Shown in pieces: positions 38,323 through 51,087 of a stretch of 64,000 nucleotides of DNA. Origin of the DNA: Acanthococcus lagerstroemiae (Eukaryota > Arthropoda > Insecta > Hemiptera > Eriococcidae); assembly GCA_031841125.1 (NCBI GenBank), contig CM063113.1:38842197-38906196 (forward strand), read 5' to 3'. How positions within the stretch are numbered: the first letter of the stretch is position 1; each line of letters begins with the position of its first letter. A program made the translations under genes and the position numbers. Under the pieces are notes generated by a model. That model was not told the origin of the DNA and searched no databases. It worked only from the letters and a program-made list of their open reading frames with translations.

Positions 38323-41300
38323 TGAATGGATGGCACTTGATTCTTGATTGGCATATGAACCTGCACAAGAGTGCGCTGCAAAATCACCTGTGCGGGTGAA
38401 AAGGAATGAGTGATCATGTGTGGACTGACAGGAAGAAAGGAACCTCATGGCAAAAAAAACATGTTTGTGATGACAACTGTTTTTGACTCATTTTTGGCCG
38501 CTCTTTCACCTGGTGTTGTCGAAAAAATTGAAAAAAATTTTCCCAAACGGTTGTAAAGTCTCCAAAGTTGAGTGTCTCCGTAACGTGAAAACGTTATTAA
38601 TTTTGTTTATCCGCTCTCCTGTAAAATTTACATTTTTGCGCTGAGATCCTTTTCTTCCTGTCACCTCACATGTGTTCTTTCAATTAGAAAAATTGCTATC
38701 TTCAGGAGGGCAAAAAAAAACGAGTAGAAATTATTCTACCAGTGGGACTGATTATAATTCAAATTTTTGGTGATGATGTAGTTAAATTTAGGACAAATTT
38801 TCTTTGAAAGTGAATTTTTAATCAACTTAGTGATAGTTGAAGTTTGCTACACGCTTATGATAAATTATATCTGATCACTCAAATATTGCTGCCAACACTT
38901 GAAACTTTAAGTTTACATCCCAATACATTTGGCTTGGCAAACAAGTGTAAAACTACACAAATGTATTGAGTTACATGGACGTACCGATGGAGGGGGGGGG
39001 GACTTACCCCTGTAGGAATTTTTCACTCAGCAGTTGAGAAAATTTACCATTTCAGTCAGGCGGAGTTGGCAAAATCCAACAAGTCAAAAGGTGTTTTTTT
39101 TTTCTCTGCTTTGGGAAAATCTAACTCATTTTCTTACGTGACGTCGGTTTTCTCATTCCACATCTCATATGTACTCGATTATTGACTAGTCGACAGTGTA
39201 GATTCTTGATTTTTTTGATTTTTCTAAAGATACTTTTATTAGGTAGGCATGCTATTCCGGTCGCGTAAGGGAATAGGGGAAAGCGAGGAAAAATCAGAAA
39301 TGGCTAATTTCGATGGTCTCGTGGACACTTGTGTTAACTAACATTTTTGTCAAAATTGAGTCAAGTATGTAGATCTGTAGCTAAAGGTGTAAACTATCCG
39401 TTGGTATACACAAAACAGCTGATAATTAATTATTTGGACTGCTAGAGAGCGCTTTCTGATTAAGCTAACTGATAAGTTGACGGAATTTTCAAAACGCTCT
39501 ACTGAAAAATATCATTTTTGTTAGTTAGCACACGTGTCCATGAGACTATCAATTTTTACTTTTTGCTGCTCAAGTGGTTCAGATATTCAGAAACACCGTA
39601 GTTAGACTCCCAAAGTTATAAATTAAGTATTCACCTCTAGAGAAGCTCCAGATTTACGCTGCTGCTCTGTTCTCAATATTTGCTCATCCCCATGGAGGGG
39701 CGCCATAACCTTATACAGTGAGTGAGTACTCGGAGCATGTGCCCGTCGATGGCCAAAAAATGAATAACATTTTGAAATCGTTACGTTATGCTTCTCTAGA
39801 GATGCCTATCACAATTGAGTCGGTGTCCTGGGACTCTTGGACCCCCTCTGTTGTTGCGCCCCTGTCCACATCCGTTATTCTTGATACACTTTTACAAATT
39901 TAACTAGCGCTAATTCTTTAAAATCAGTTGGTAACCTTTCATAAAACTCTTTTGTCAACCTGGACTAAAAGGATTTGAAGCCGTTATTTATGCCGGTACT
40001 GGTGAACTCGAAAATGTTCACGTTCTTGTTACTTGTATGGCAGACAGTACTAAGAGTCATTCATATCAGGTGATACAGTATGCTAAACACAGCTGGATTA
40101 CCATTATTCAGCATTCTCTGTCACAGGATGTCAGTGCCACCGAGTACTGTCTATCATAGAAGCGACGACTCGTTGGTGCTTTGAAGAATTTTTCTTGGCC
40201 AGTGCCACTTTGAAACCCTATAAAACGAAGTGAAGATTTGTTCTCTGTTTGATCTGATTTCTGTAACTCAAATATGTACTCATTTTTTTATATTGTTACG
40301 TCGTGTTATGCGATAGAATGTAAGCGAATTTCATAAACTATATTAGTTAATTGTGATCTTTTAACCCAATTCCGTCCATTACTGGGTACTCCGAATACCT
40401 AAAAAGGCAGCTTTTTTCATGTTTGAAATTTACCAGCAGAATGATATTCTTATTGGTTAATGCTCTCCGATATTTCGCTATTATTTCTATATTTATCGTG
40501 AAAAATATTACTCGCAAGTTAAAAGTAGACCTAGACTGCATTTAACTTGGAATTTTATACTGAAGGGATCCCGCCAATCTTAACATGTTGTCGGCGAGTA
40601 TCCTTTGGTTACATATTTATTCTTAATTATTATTTACTGTTTAAAAATTTATGCCTTTATGACATATCTGCCCTAGGTAGGGCGGAGGTTCCGATTGACA
40701 GTTTCATTCTCGAGCGTTTCAATTATTTATTTATTTATTTTTTACTATACTTGGAAACGCCGTGCTTCGTACATGTCATTTACGCGTGTTTTTCTACATT
40801 GGTTGAGTGAAAATGAAGCTGCAGCCGACAAAATGTACGAAGCTCCCAATAATATATTTTATAACAACACCTGTGATGGATTCTCTTGTGGTATACTACC
40901 TACTGAAACTTCTGGAAATTACTTGTTTTAATTAATTAATCGAACGGTATGTACAAGGGATGCTTCTTAAATGTCGAACCATGTTAATAGTACATATTTT
41001 GTAATTTATAATTTTCAAAGTCTTCTTCGTTATGGACGAACGGAGGCGGGTAATGCGATCTTTATTGTTTTAGTTATTGCCATTATTATTTTTTGTTCTA
41101 TTTTTGTTGGTGGTTCATCGTTAAGTGCTCTTTATTTATTGTCAGTTCTTATTGTTAAGTTCTCCGTTCTCACGGTTGTTTGAATATTGCTCGTCCGATA
41201 GGTAGGTAATAATTATAAGTTATTTTTCGAAAACGATCTGAATGTTATTACGTTATGTGCCTAATAATTTAAGTTCGCACTCGGGTATACGTTATTTAGA

Positions 41301-41800
41301 ATTTTTTTCCCCCGTTGCCTATTAAGGAAGCCGGTCGAGGTTTTCGAATTCTGCGCCTTCGTGTCTGTTAAATCGAATTGAATTTCGAGTCTTATCCGCG
41401 CAATGATGTTTACTCGAACGTTTTAAGACTTTACAGGGATTGCTGCGTGGCTCGTTGCTCTGAGTTTGTCTAAAGTTTGTGTCGATTGTCACATGTACAT
41501 TTTAACATCAAACAACCTCTCATCAAGAATCCGCGGCATCAGTCCATGTAATACATCCCTCACTTGTTTGGGATTTTGTATAAATTACAAGCAATTAAGA
41601 ATGATCTATATCACCTAATTTATTCGGATCTATTATTATGCCGCGTGCAATTTATAATAAGTTAGTATCTTTGGTGCCGAAAAATTAATTTATTATACAT
41701 GTAATTTTAATTATACCTGGTGATGTACAACAGTAGCGTAACTGAAGACCGATGAAAGAGGGGATAGTGGGGGAAAATGATGTGTGTATAAGGTAAACAT
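38323..41800. other. gene-free stretch with one inverted-repeat element
   Basis: No exon of a known family. It contains the 239-bp inverted-repeat element at 39312-39550, a copy of a dispersed segment (38618-38645, also near 24025) and homopolymer runs. Frames of 60-90 codons at 39718, 40347, 40547 and 40971 are unrecognised and unsupported. Confidence 0.45.
39312..39550. mobile_element. MITE with ~40-bp inverted ends
   Basis: The left arm GATGGTCTCGTGGACAC is matched by the inverted right arm GTGTCCATGAGACTATC, and pairing continues through TTAACTAACATTTTTGT on the left and its complement on the right. Non-coding; target duplication unclear. Confidence 0.7.
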
Positions 41801-42888
41801 CATAGACCTTATAGATAATACATGTAGACTGCACTTGGTGATAAAAAGTACTTAGCACACCTATAGCGAATAAGTGGAGTGGCAACTTAGCTACAGTGAT
41901 TAGAGAATCATTAATCTGTATTTCATCGCATTTTCACGATTATTTTGATTATTTTGGTGAATCCCAGTTGCGTCCCGACCACCAATTTTTGTCTCAGTTG
42001 CGTCCCACTAGGAAAAAGGGACACATTGTAATTGCGTCCCAGGGGGAAAGATACATGTCTGAATTGCGCCCTTTAACAGCTCAATTGCATCCCATATATT
42101 TCTCATCCCACTTACCCAGACTTAGGACTGGCTGCAAAGTATTGCAGGTGTGGTTAAAATATATTTCTTTACTGCTACGCCTATACAGAACTCTCATCTG
42201 CGCTAACCAGCAAGACCTAAACATCCTCAACCTCATTCATCATCGGGCACTTCGTCCGGCCAGTGGTACCTACCTTTCTCACCACTTCTGTCGACAGCCT
42301 GTATACAATCTGCAATGAAATGCCTCGAAATCTTCATCGAGCCATTGTGTTCCTACAATTTGCCACATGTATTGAAAATGCAAAACTTATGGCCATCGTC
42401 AACTCTCAGATTTTCCTGTTTTTCACTGAACATTTTTCGCGCGCAATACACCACAACTTATAGGATGAACTAAAGATGAACTGGTGATTACTTAACAGTA
42501 TGAAAGTGTGTTACAATATTCATTCTTGCTTATTCTCGTCAGCTTGTACTATGTACGCAATAATTACGTGTCCTGTAATCGTCATTCTCGTTGTAATCCA
42601 CGTTCCAAAGTTGATTATTTTCAGTTTATTCACCACTCTGTTATTTATTAGCCAAAAACCGCAGTATTACTTCCACTTATCACTACCTACAGCCAAGGTG
42701 CCACTTCACATATTCTCCATATATGTTGGCCAAGACTGATAAGAATGAAAACTGAACAATTTTTATCTCTGGCACAGTCTGTATTATCTATAAGGCCTAC
42801 TAAGTACTATGCCAAAATAGACTTTATAGATAATATAGACTGCATTTAACAACAAGAATTATAATAGTTTTCATCTATAAGGTCTATG
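41801..42888. mobile_element. inverted-repeat element with TTGCGTCCC array
   Basis: The ends CATAGACCTTATAGAT and ATCTATAAGGTCTATG are perfect 16-bp inverted repeats 1.09 kb apart; further copies of the end motif occur inside at about 42783-42845. At 41965-42093 the word CAGTTGCGTCCC (variants AATTGCGTCCC, GAATTGCGCCC, CAATTGCATCCC) recurs five times, 21-34 bases apart. A 140-codon frame at 41896-42318 spans the array; it is unrecognised. Confidence 0.55.
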
Positions 42889-42919
42889 TATGTCATTAGT
42901 TAGCATTCTTCATGTAGGG

Positions 42920-42965
42920 TACTATAGTTTTCACACAGGTATACTTGACCGCCATTTCAATTCCC
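42920..42965. mobile_element. solo end of the TATAGTT MITE family
   Basis: ACTATAGTTTTCACACAGGT and the following bases match the left arm of the element at 44391-44548. No partner arm was found nearby. Confidence 0.5.
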
Positions 42966-43533
42966 AAGTTGGTCCGAGCATTCTCAGTTGCGCTCGCACT
43001 TATTTGCGAACGGGTGATCAAGGACGTTCATTTCACAGGCAGTTAGAAAGAAGAGTGCTTACTATTAGTATAGTTCTTAGTATTGGCATGTTTACCTTTT
43101 AGTCATTTAAATACACAACCTCGATTATCCGGCTTAATAAAACCCTAAATTCTAATCTCATAATTGAAAATCTGTTGTTTGTTCAGTTGACGGGTCAATT
43201 TCACTAAGAAGAAAATATGGCCTCTGAAGATACTGTAGAATACTAACCAAGGGGAAACTTTTCATTTTTTTTCTCTGAAAAACGAGCATTTTTGGATTTA
43301 GGATCTTCCGAACGCGGGTTGCCGATTACTTGTACATTGCAGTTTTATATTTCGGATGTATAGCGTTGAAAAAAAAACACTTGCATTTCGGATTAGTTTT
43401 TTTACCCCCTCATTCAAATTTTTTAACTTATCCGGAAACGACGTCCTGTCCCAATCGTTGGTTGGATAATTGAGATTCTACCGAGCGGATTAGACTCAGG
43501 GATGTTCTCTACTAGATGCCGACCAAGCTAGAG

Positions 43534-43691
43534 CATTAAAACACCCAAGTGAAGACATACGCCATTTTTAATCATGCTTGTTCCGTGATGTAAAACCTGA
43601 TCACGGGGTGGTTACCGCTCAGTCGATTTTCTTTTCACGGAACTGAACAGGATTAAAAATGGTGTATGTTATCACTTGGGCTGTTTTAGTG
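43534..43691. mobile_element. MITE, 158 bp
   Basis: The left arm CATTAAAACACCCAAGTGA and its inverted partner TCACTTGGGCTGTTTTAGTG pair over most of 60 bases each, including ACGCCATTTTTAAT. Non-coding. Confidence 0.72.
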
Positions 43692-44390
43692 TTTACCGCC
43701 ATGTAAAAAATGGGTTCGTTCTTGTTATATAAGTGAACTGATTTTCGTTCATGAAATATCATTTTTATATAAGTAAACTGTTCGCTCATCAAGTAGTATC
43801 ATTGTTATATTTACGGGTAATTACCCCTATCGCGTTTATTTTTGTACCTATTCAAATTTGTTATTTCTTCGGTATCGTGGGTGGACAACACGTTTTACTA
43901 TGTAAGTATTCTAAGCAGCTCCACTGCCAATTTATTACAATATTAGGTCGGACGTGTACGTGTGGAAATAAGAGGATGAATATACTTCCAAATACGACCG
44001 TATTATGTGTAAGTTACCGTGGAAAATCTAAGTTTCGTTATTCGTTTTTAAAAAGAATATTTTTAGGAATGGACAGTCGAAAAGCAACATGATTCTTGTG
44101 ATACCTAACTGTGAAAAAATGTTTATTTTTATTGAAGACTTCGGTTTGATAACACAACATATCAGTATTTGTTTGTATTTTAATTTAATAAATATTGCTG
44201 GTCTGTGTTGGTATATTTATGTGTATCAGGCTTGTATCTGAATTTGTTAACAAAATAGAAAGTCTAGTTCCTTATTGAACTCCATAATACAGAAGCATAC
44301 TTCAGTAACTTCGCTATACAAATGCTCCCTTGGCTTTGAGTCATTGAAAAACAGTTTGAAAGAGCCTAGTCTTGTGTAACTAGGACTGTA

Positions 44391-44548
44391 TAGTTCCACA
44401 CGGGTATGCTAGGCCGCCATTTTGGTTCAGTGTTTTGAGAACTTTTAGAGCAAATGATACCATGCGAGATGCGACACTGTGAATTTAATGCGTTGGTAAC
44501 AACAAAACCTGAACCAAAATGGCGGCCTAGTATACCTATGTGAAACTA
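44391..44548. mobile_element. MITE with 40-bp inverted ends, TA duplication
   Basis: The arms TAGTTCCACACGGGTATGC… and …GTATACCTATGTGAAACTA pair over about 40 bases, including GGCCGCCATTTTGGTTCAG, with few mismatches. TA flanks both ends. The good match suggests recent activity. Tc1/mariner-type by duplication. Confidence 0.8.
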
Positions 44549-44550
44549 TA

Positions 44551-46888
44551 GGGCCCTAATGGTATAAAGGACAAGTTGAACGAGTAACTACAACTCCATC
44601 TATAGGCAAAAAACTGAAAAGCGTGCAACTGTGTACCGGCTTACCCTACAGAAAATCGGTTCCAATGCATTTTAAATAGGAAATGGGTCATTTTCAAAAT
44701 CATGCAGATAACATCTTGGCTGAGTGAAACGATCTGAAAATTAGCAGATCACCTATTCATATCTTGAAAGCAAGAAAATATATAAGGAAAACAATATGTT
44801 ACACTATCTTATTTTTTTATATGAACACCGGTATGTCCCCACGAAATTCACCGCGTATTTTGAATGGGAAAAATGAGTATTATTCAAGCATTTGCACAAA
44901 CCCTGGATACGCTTATTTTATGGTATATGTAGAATAGGAAGTTACAGTTAGGTATCTAGGATAGTAGTTCCGAATGAAAAGTTCAGGAGCATTGTAACAC
45001 CAAAGATTGGTATTCGATGTATATGTTTTCACTCGACACGAAGGTTCGATGTTTTGATTAAATGAAAGTAGAAAAATCAGGTAGAACCGACTCTACGCTC
45101 TTTTACACGTAATCCATAACATCACGCACGTCACGTAGATATGTTTATAATGAAGTCAGATCCCCGAACGCTTTTTGAAATGTAAATAAGTTGATGATAC
45201 CTGATGAGGGTCAAACAAAGATGGTCTAGAATTCGAATATAAACTCTGGTTCATGGGCTAGTGAGGGAGATTCGTGGAAGATTCAAAGCAGAGTTGAAGC
45301 AGATAGAGGCTCACGGTAGCTCACCAAGATCAGCTTACGCTCTCGTTAAGACCGCTAGTGGTCCTGTGCCGTACCCCTCGCTCGGGGGATCCGCGTTGCT
45401 AAAGTCAATGTGTGTTTTTCTGTCGTAATGCCGGACGTCGTGGCCCTGTAAGTCGCGGTATCGTTTTAATGTTGAATCATCGTTGCTGTGTACTCGAACT
45501 GTAACGGAGGCTGGGAGCACTCGATCGGCACCAGCCCAAAAACACGCATTACAAGCATCTGAAGGCGTAAAGGGAAAATAGCTCGAGATGTACCCCCAAG
45601 TATCCGGCAACTACAAATGCGTGACAGATACCAATAAATAATCGAAGATAATTAAAAACCGTGCCAGAACATAATATTTTATAGAAGTCTATCGTTTATT
45701 AATGGAAGAAAAGCAACATATCACAGATTTCACTCGAATAATATTCAAGACGTCGCTATACATAAACATCTCATCGATCAATCAGATTGTTATCTATAGT
45801 GATGTTAATACTTCGATTGACTGATTGATATAATTAAAAATAAAAAGTAAAATAAATAGGAAAACTGTTGAAACGCAATAGCTGAAAATCGACGTAAGTT
45901 ACAGACTTACAGATAATTTGGTATCGAGGACGATAAGACTGAACGACGTTATTCATTCAAAAATATCCAGTAATGAAAGTTATCAAGTTTTGGTTGCCAA
46001 CTTATGGTGGATTTACATTCACTTGCACGCTTATCAGAGAACAGTATTATCGAGTAATATTAAAGAAATACCGACGGTTATTTAGAAAAATAAATTCGAA
46101 ATTATTCGGTTAAAAATAATTACGTCACACATAAGTAGGTGTTTCATAAACTTGGAAAAAGTACCTCTTTTGAAACCTGATTAAAAAAAGAAACTAGACA
46201 AAGCTTAACAAAATTAACACATATAACGAACAAATTACGCTAGAAGCTCCGATGCAAATTGTTAGCTCAGCTTGAACGATCAAATCTGCTATGATTCTAC
46301 GATACGAAACTACGAGATCAATTCCGATTTAATTACAGCAATCCAATTTTTGAAATAACAAATGATCGACATTTAAAAAAAAAAACTACTTATAAGACAG
46401 ATACTACAATAAAATTTCACACAGGCCTGCAGCATTTCACGCTGCTTTAAACTGAAGTCAAAATTTTGGTTTGATGAACTGCGAAAGCAGTGACGAATAT
46501 AAAAATTGAGATCCTTCCACCTCAGGAACTAACTGAACGTCTAGAGAGTTGGTACTTTGTTCGACAATGGGCTACGATTATTCTACAAGACAATACTCGG
46601 CCCTACATAAGAGTATTAAAATTAATGGCAACACAGGTGCGCGGAAATTCACCGAGGGAAATCGTACGACATAATGGAAGTATTAAAAAAAAATCTCCGA
46701 TGGACGTTACACAAAATGAAAAGGGAAAAATTACGAGATACGAAGGTAAAAATGTTGTATAAAAAAGTTGACGGACAAGTAGCATCGCACGGAAAGCCGG
46801 TTCACGCTGTTTCAATTTTCACATTCCTTCGATAATACACTCTGCACAAAAAAAAAGTCATTAAAATTCAAAAATCGAATTCATAGAA
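44551..46888. other. gene-free stretch with a GC-rich island
   Basis: No exon of a known family. At about 45290-45610 the composition turns GC-rich and a 91-codon minus-strand frame stays open (45335-45610). I do not recognise the peptide or any structural RNA there. The rest is AT-rich. Confidence 0.4.
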
Positions 46889-48938
46889 CTAAATTTCGTA
46901 ACTGCGAAGTATTACTTGATAGTTCGAGCATAATTCCATCTTCAGATTTTTCAGTATAGCAGCTTGCGAATGATAATTCTGGAACATTAGCAGACAGATA
47001 GTTATTAGTCAATACAATTAGCCAAAAAATGTGAACCCTGTTCGACACGAGTTCAGCAACATTATATCAATAAAAACTAACTTGATTCAGTAAAATGGTG
47101 GGCACGAACGATATCTTTTGGGTCAGCTTATTTGTTCGTTCTCCGTAATCTTTTAGCAGCCAGTCACCTTGCACTCCGTTGGCGCAATTCAAAATTGGCT
47201 TCCATTGAATCCCGTATTTCTTGGCACACTATAAAATACCAAAATAAACGAAATATTTCTTCGAAGATGTCATCAATACTATTAGTGACCCTGATTAAAG
47301 AAGGACGATAAAGCGTTAGTAATCAGAGCATCGCTACGGAAACGAGTCGCTGCTTAGTGGTTGGAGACCTCAAAAATGCTGCGATTTTCAAAAAATGAAC
47401 GTGAAATTGAAAAATAATGATTTGGAGTGTGTACCCCACCAATACTCCCCATGTCCTCAGTTTTCATCAGGTCGATTTATTTCAGTACGTCGCACTCTTG
47501 CTTTTTTCTCCGAGCTATATAAAATACTTCGTTATTTTTCAGTCAGTTTCTTTGCAGGATAGGTCAATAATGTTCTGCATATTACAGGGAGAAACACATG
47601 AAAAGAGATTACAATTTGATGGTTGATGGTGACATCAGTAAACCGAACGAAGGATGGGACTTCGATAAGACTGAATTGGATTCTGTTACGACTCGTTGCA
47701 CGTGCAGATTCAATAGAAAAGTATCAAGACTTGCTCAGATTCATCTAGACTATGTTCAAATCAAACTCATTAAAATTTTGTTACGACTCGTGGAGATTAG
47801 TAGAACAGCTAAGACTCGTTTAAACTTTGTTAAGACCTATTCAGACAGATACCATCGGGATTCTATGACTAATTCAAGAATTTTTCACTCTTTCGTCACA
47901 GACATGAACAACTTAAGAAGGGCCAGTCAACCCCAACACTCTTTAGAACCACTATATCACTGAGCTGCGGTTACGGTTGGGCAAAACAGATATTTCAAAG
48001 TTATTTAGGAACCAAAGAAGAAATCTTATTTTAAGAACAAGTAGACGCTAATACGCTCAACTCTGCAGCAATAACTTACTCGAGATCCAACTTTTTCGGC
48101 ATCGTCGAAGTCTTCGAGCAAACACGTGACGAACTCTATTCGTAAAACTGGATCTTCAACGTTCAGTATAGCGCACGCGTGTAATTTATTTCCGAAGCAT
48201 TCGGCTGGACCATGTTGGCACTCGAACCTAAATCCTCCATCATCTTTCTCTATCGTCTGTTCAGCCAGAACCAAATACGAAATAATTAGTAGTTGTACCC
48301 TTTTAGCATTGTGCGCCATTGTAGCTCGAGTCCTAGAAATATACTACAGATTTGGGGTTGATCCCAGAGACGAAGTGTGCGAGGTAAATCGAAAATTATT
48401 TTCATTCGCCGAAGTATAAGAAACAAATATCCACACTTCAAATGCGTAGGTTACCTACTTCACTAGAGAAATTAGAGTGAAGTTTTATCAATTAAATGAA
48501 CACACGCTGAGCATTCTAGAAATTTTCAATTGGGTAACTTACAGAGGCGTGTCCATACGGGATTAGCTGGATATCCAAAGCGTTGCTCATTTTCAAAAAC
48601 ACTGGTAATAAATGTCTCACAAAAAAACTGCGAGAGTCCGGACAGCGAGCTTCGTAATACACACTGACGTTAACTCTTGATCTGTTCACGTGTTTTTTGA
48701 TTGCGGTTAGCATTTGCTGAAGAAATGAATCAATTTATAGAATGTCGTGAACGTAAAATTACAAAGCAAGAACGAACAACCGCTATGTTAGATAAAAGAA
48801 TCTTACATCGTCGTTGGGTTGAACTACGTCTTCTGTTTCTTCCAGGTATTTGGTATAAATCTGCCATATTATCACAAATGCGACGAGAGTAAGTAGGAAA
48901 AAATATCTAATTTTGAAGAACATTGAGAATTCAAGCAT
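46889..48938 (-). CDS. GILT: GILT-like thiol reductase
   Basis: Five coding exons on the minus strand: 48938-48807, 48716-48543, 48256-48080, 47228-47082 and 46978-46889, all in phase 0. They give 720 nt and 239 residues. Exon 1 encodes a hydrophobic signal or anchor (FFLLTLVAFVIIWQIY). Exon 2 has the thioredoxin-like start VNVSVYYEARCPDS, exon 3 the family signature CQHGPAECFGNKLHAC (residues 115-130) and exon 4 NCANGVQGDWLLKDYGE followed by FVPTILLN. GILT enzymes reduce disulfides in lysosomes and act in insect immunity. The active site here is C69-P-D-S72, so the second cysteine of the classical C-x-x-C pair is missing, as in several insect paralogues. The alternative inner ATG at 48923 would also keep the hydrophobic segment. 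Confidence 0.93.
47640..47880. repeat. degenerate short-word array in GILT intron 3
   Basis: Loosely repeated segments of about 20-25 bases such as TTACGACTCGT, AAGACTCGTTTAAAC and AAGACCTATTCAGAC. It resembles the array in AMFR intron 4. A 121-codon plus-strand frame (47598-47963) runs through it and is considered non-coding. Confidence 0.55.
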
Positions 48939-50375
48939 GCAATCAAAACTGTAGCAAAATATTACATTCGGAATATATCGGTATAGTTGTCACATAATTT
49001 AGAATCAACAGCAATTTTTCATTCTCAATTATAACAAAAATTGATGAGTTTTTACTTGAATATTAATGCTCCATGAAATTATCAACACAACGTATTTTTC
49101 CCATCCTTATCAACGTTGTTCACTTTCAACTTGAAAGCTCTAGGAACACGAACCGCCAGTAGTACCGGTTCGCTCCAAGACTGCTGTTTGCTGTACTAAC
49201 TAAGGTAGGTATTCTATGTTGGTAATATGGTTGCACTGACTAATATAATAAATAATTCTCGTCTATCTAGCACTCGCCAGAGTCGCTAGTGTTGTTCCTA
49301 CCCGCAGATCGCTAATTGGGAGGGACCTTTGACTATACATACAATGTATATTCAAAGATTGGGACTTACACCTCAAGAGTCTAGTCCAGTTAAAAAACAT
49401 ACAGTCCGCATATCAAATCCCGTTTCTTGTGTGATGAGACTCGTACATTCGGGTATTATTGTCTAAAATTTAAAAAAAAAAAGTCGTTGGCATGGTCATC
49501 TTTATGCAACGATAGACGTTCATCATCCATAAATAATTGCTTCTAATTAACGGCTTACTATGCATTTATCAACTCTCCATATAATTTTTTGTTTTGGAAT
49601 CTATTAATCAACAGCAGAACACTTTGTTCGCAATTGTCTTTTGACATGGACTTTTTCATGTGTCCTTTGGCATGGCATTCATCATTTTGATCGTCATGCC
49701 AAAATACAGCATCCCCTCACTGTTGGCCCAGTCTTACCAATACGTTATACAGAACGCCTCTTAACGACTCCTATCAAAAAAAGTTCAAATATCCCCTACT
49801 TTCCTCCATGAAAATATTATACCTGAAATATCAAAATTTTTGAAGAATAACCCATATACAGGATTCACACTTATTGGGCAAGATACAAATCAGTATTCCT
49901 TGACTTGCCAGTCACTCCCCCAACGTTTTTTACCTTCCACCTTCCAGAACGAATACTCATAGAAACTCCCCTATAGTGAAAGGATTGATGTATTGCAATG
50001 AACTTGACAGGAAGTACCCATGTATAGACCTATTAGATCCTAAGGGAAGGGAAGGGAAGGGGGCATTATAAAGAATATTACGGGAACTGAGATAAATATG
50101 TGGTGAATAATATAGCTGGAATCATTAATGTCTGCGTGAATGGCGTGTGTTTGGGTATCATTCCCAGTGCGCAAAGGGGTAACTTTTCCGCGGATAACTA
50201 GAGAGTAACTAAATACCACCAGTTACCTAGGTAACTAAAGGGGAACGAAGGGTAACTGACGGGCTTCCGGGTAATCTGAGGGTTACAAATGGGTAATTTT
50301 TCCGCGGGTAACTAGGGTAACTGATTATGCATATTGGGTTGCCTTTATATAATATTGAAAAAAAAAAAGATAGTA
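48939..50375. other. gene-free stretch upstream of GILT
   Basis: Contains the GILT promoter region at its left end. At 50160-50330 a GTAACT/GGGTAACT word recurs many times with errors. No exon or RNA gene seen. Confidence 0.4.
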
Positions 50376-50600
50376 CCGTCAACTGGGGTAATATCGGACA
50401 CTGGTGGTAATATTGGCCACTCATGACTTGCTGTAGGAGCGCTAGTATCGTTATTAGTAAAGTCAGCTGGGGTAATATCAGACACTGGTGGTACTATTGG
50501 CTACTCATAACTTGTTGTATGAGCGCTAGTATTGTTATCTGTAAATAAGTCGTTAGTGGCCGATATTACCACTGGTGTCCAATATTAGCCCAGTAGACGG
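50376..50600. mobile_element. MITE, CCGTMAACTGGGG family, copy 3
   Basis: The ends CCGTCAACTGGGGTAATAT and CCCAGTAGACGG are flanked by TA at both sides. An internal segment of about 88 bp starting GGGGTAATATC is present twice in direct orientation. It is related to but diverged from the copies at 1530 and 3711. Confidence 0.72.
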
Positions 50601-51087
50601 TAAGTATGTATGTGTGCTTGTGGGTATACCTGTGGGTGAGGGAGAAGTGTAAGTGAAAGTGTATGCTTGTATGGCCCTCGTCGGTACTAAATAGTTTTCT
50701 TCTTTTATTATTATGATTATTAGCTTCTTCTACCCAATAAACCTTATGTATCGTTGTGGCTTCCCTGCCAAGAACCTGGGTATTACCTGTCGGCAGGGGA
50801 GGGTAAAATAAATAAATACCTAAATAAATTCAAAAACAAAACCATTTATTCGAATTTCTTAAACTTAAACAGAATCAGTAATTTGAAATAGTTAAATTCA
50901 AATAATCAGAGTTACACATTTGAATTAGAATTACAAGAAATGATTTTAAATACTTTCTCAAGTTAGAAAGTATAAAGGATCGATTTAAGAGGTGAGAGAA
51001 GAAGAAACTACAAAAAAAGAAACCTACAGAAACTTCTTTGCATCACTCTTTTCTATCGATATACCTGCTACTGTATAACAGGTATCA
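50601..51087. other. gene-free stretch
   Basis: AT-rich, with GTGTG-rich sequence around 50605-50660 and no recognisable gene. Confidence 0.4.

Noticed and set aside
41965..42093. Regularly spaced short repeats resembling a CRISPR array
   Set aside because: The repeats are only 9-12 bases and variable, spacing is irregular, and the genome is animal.
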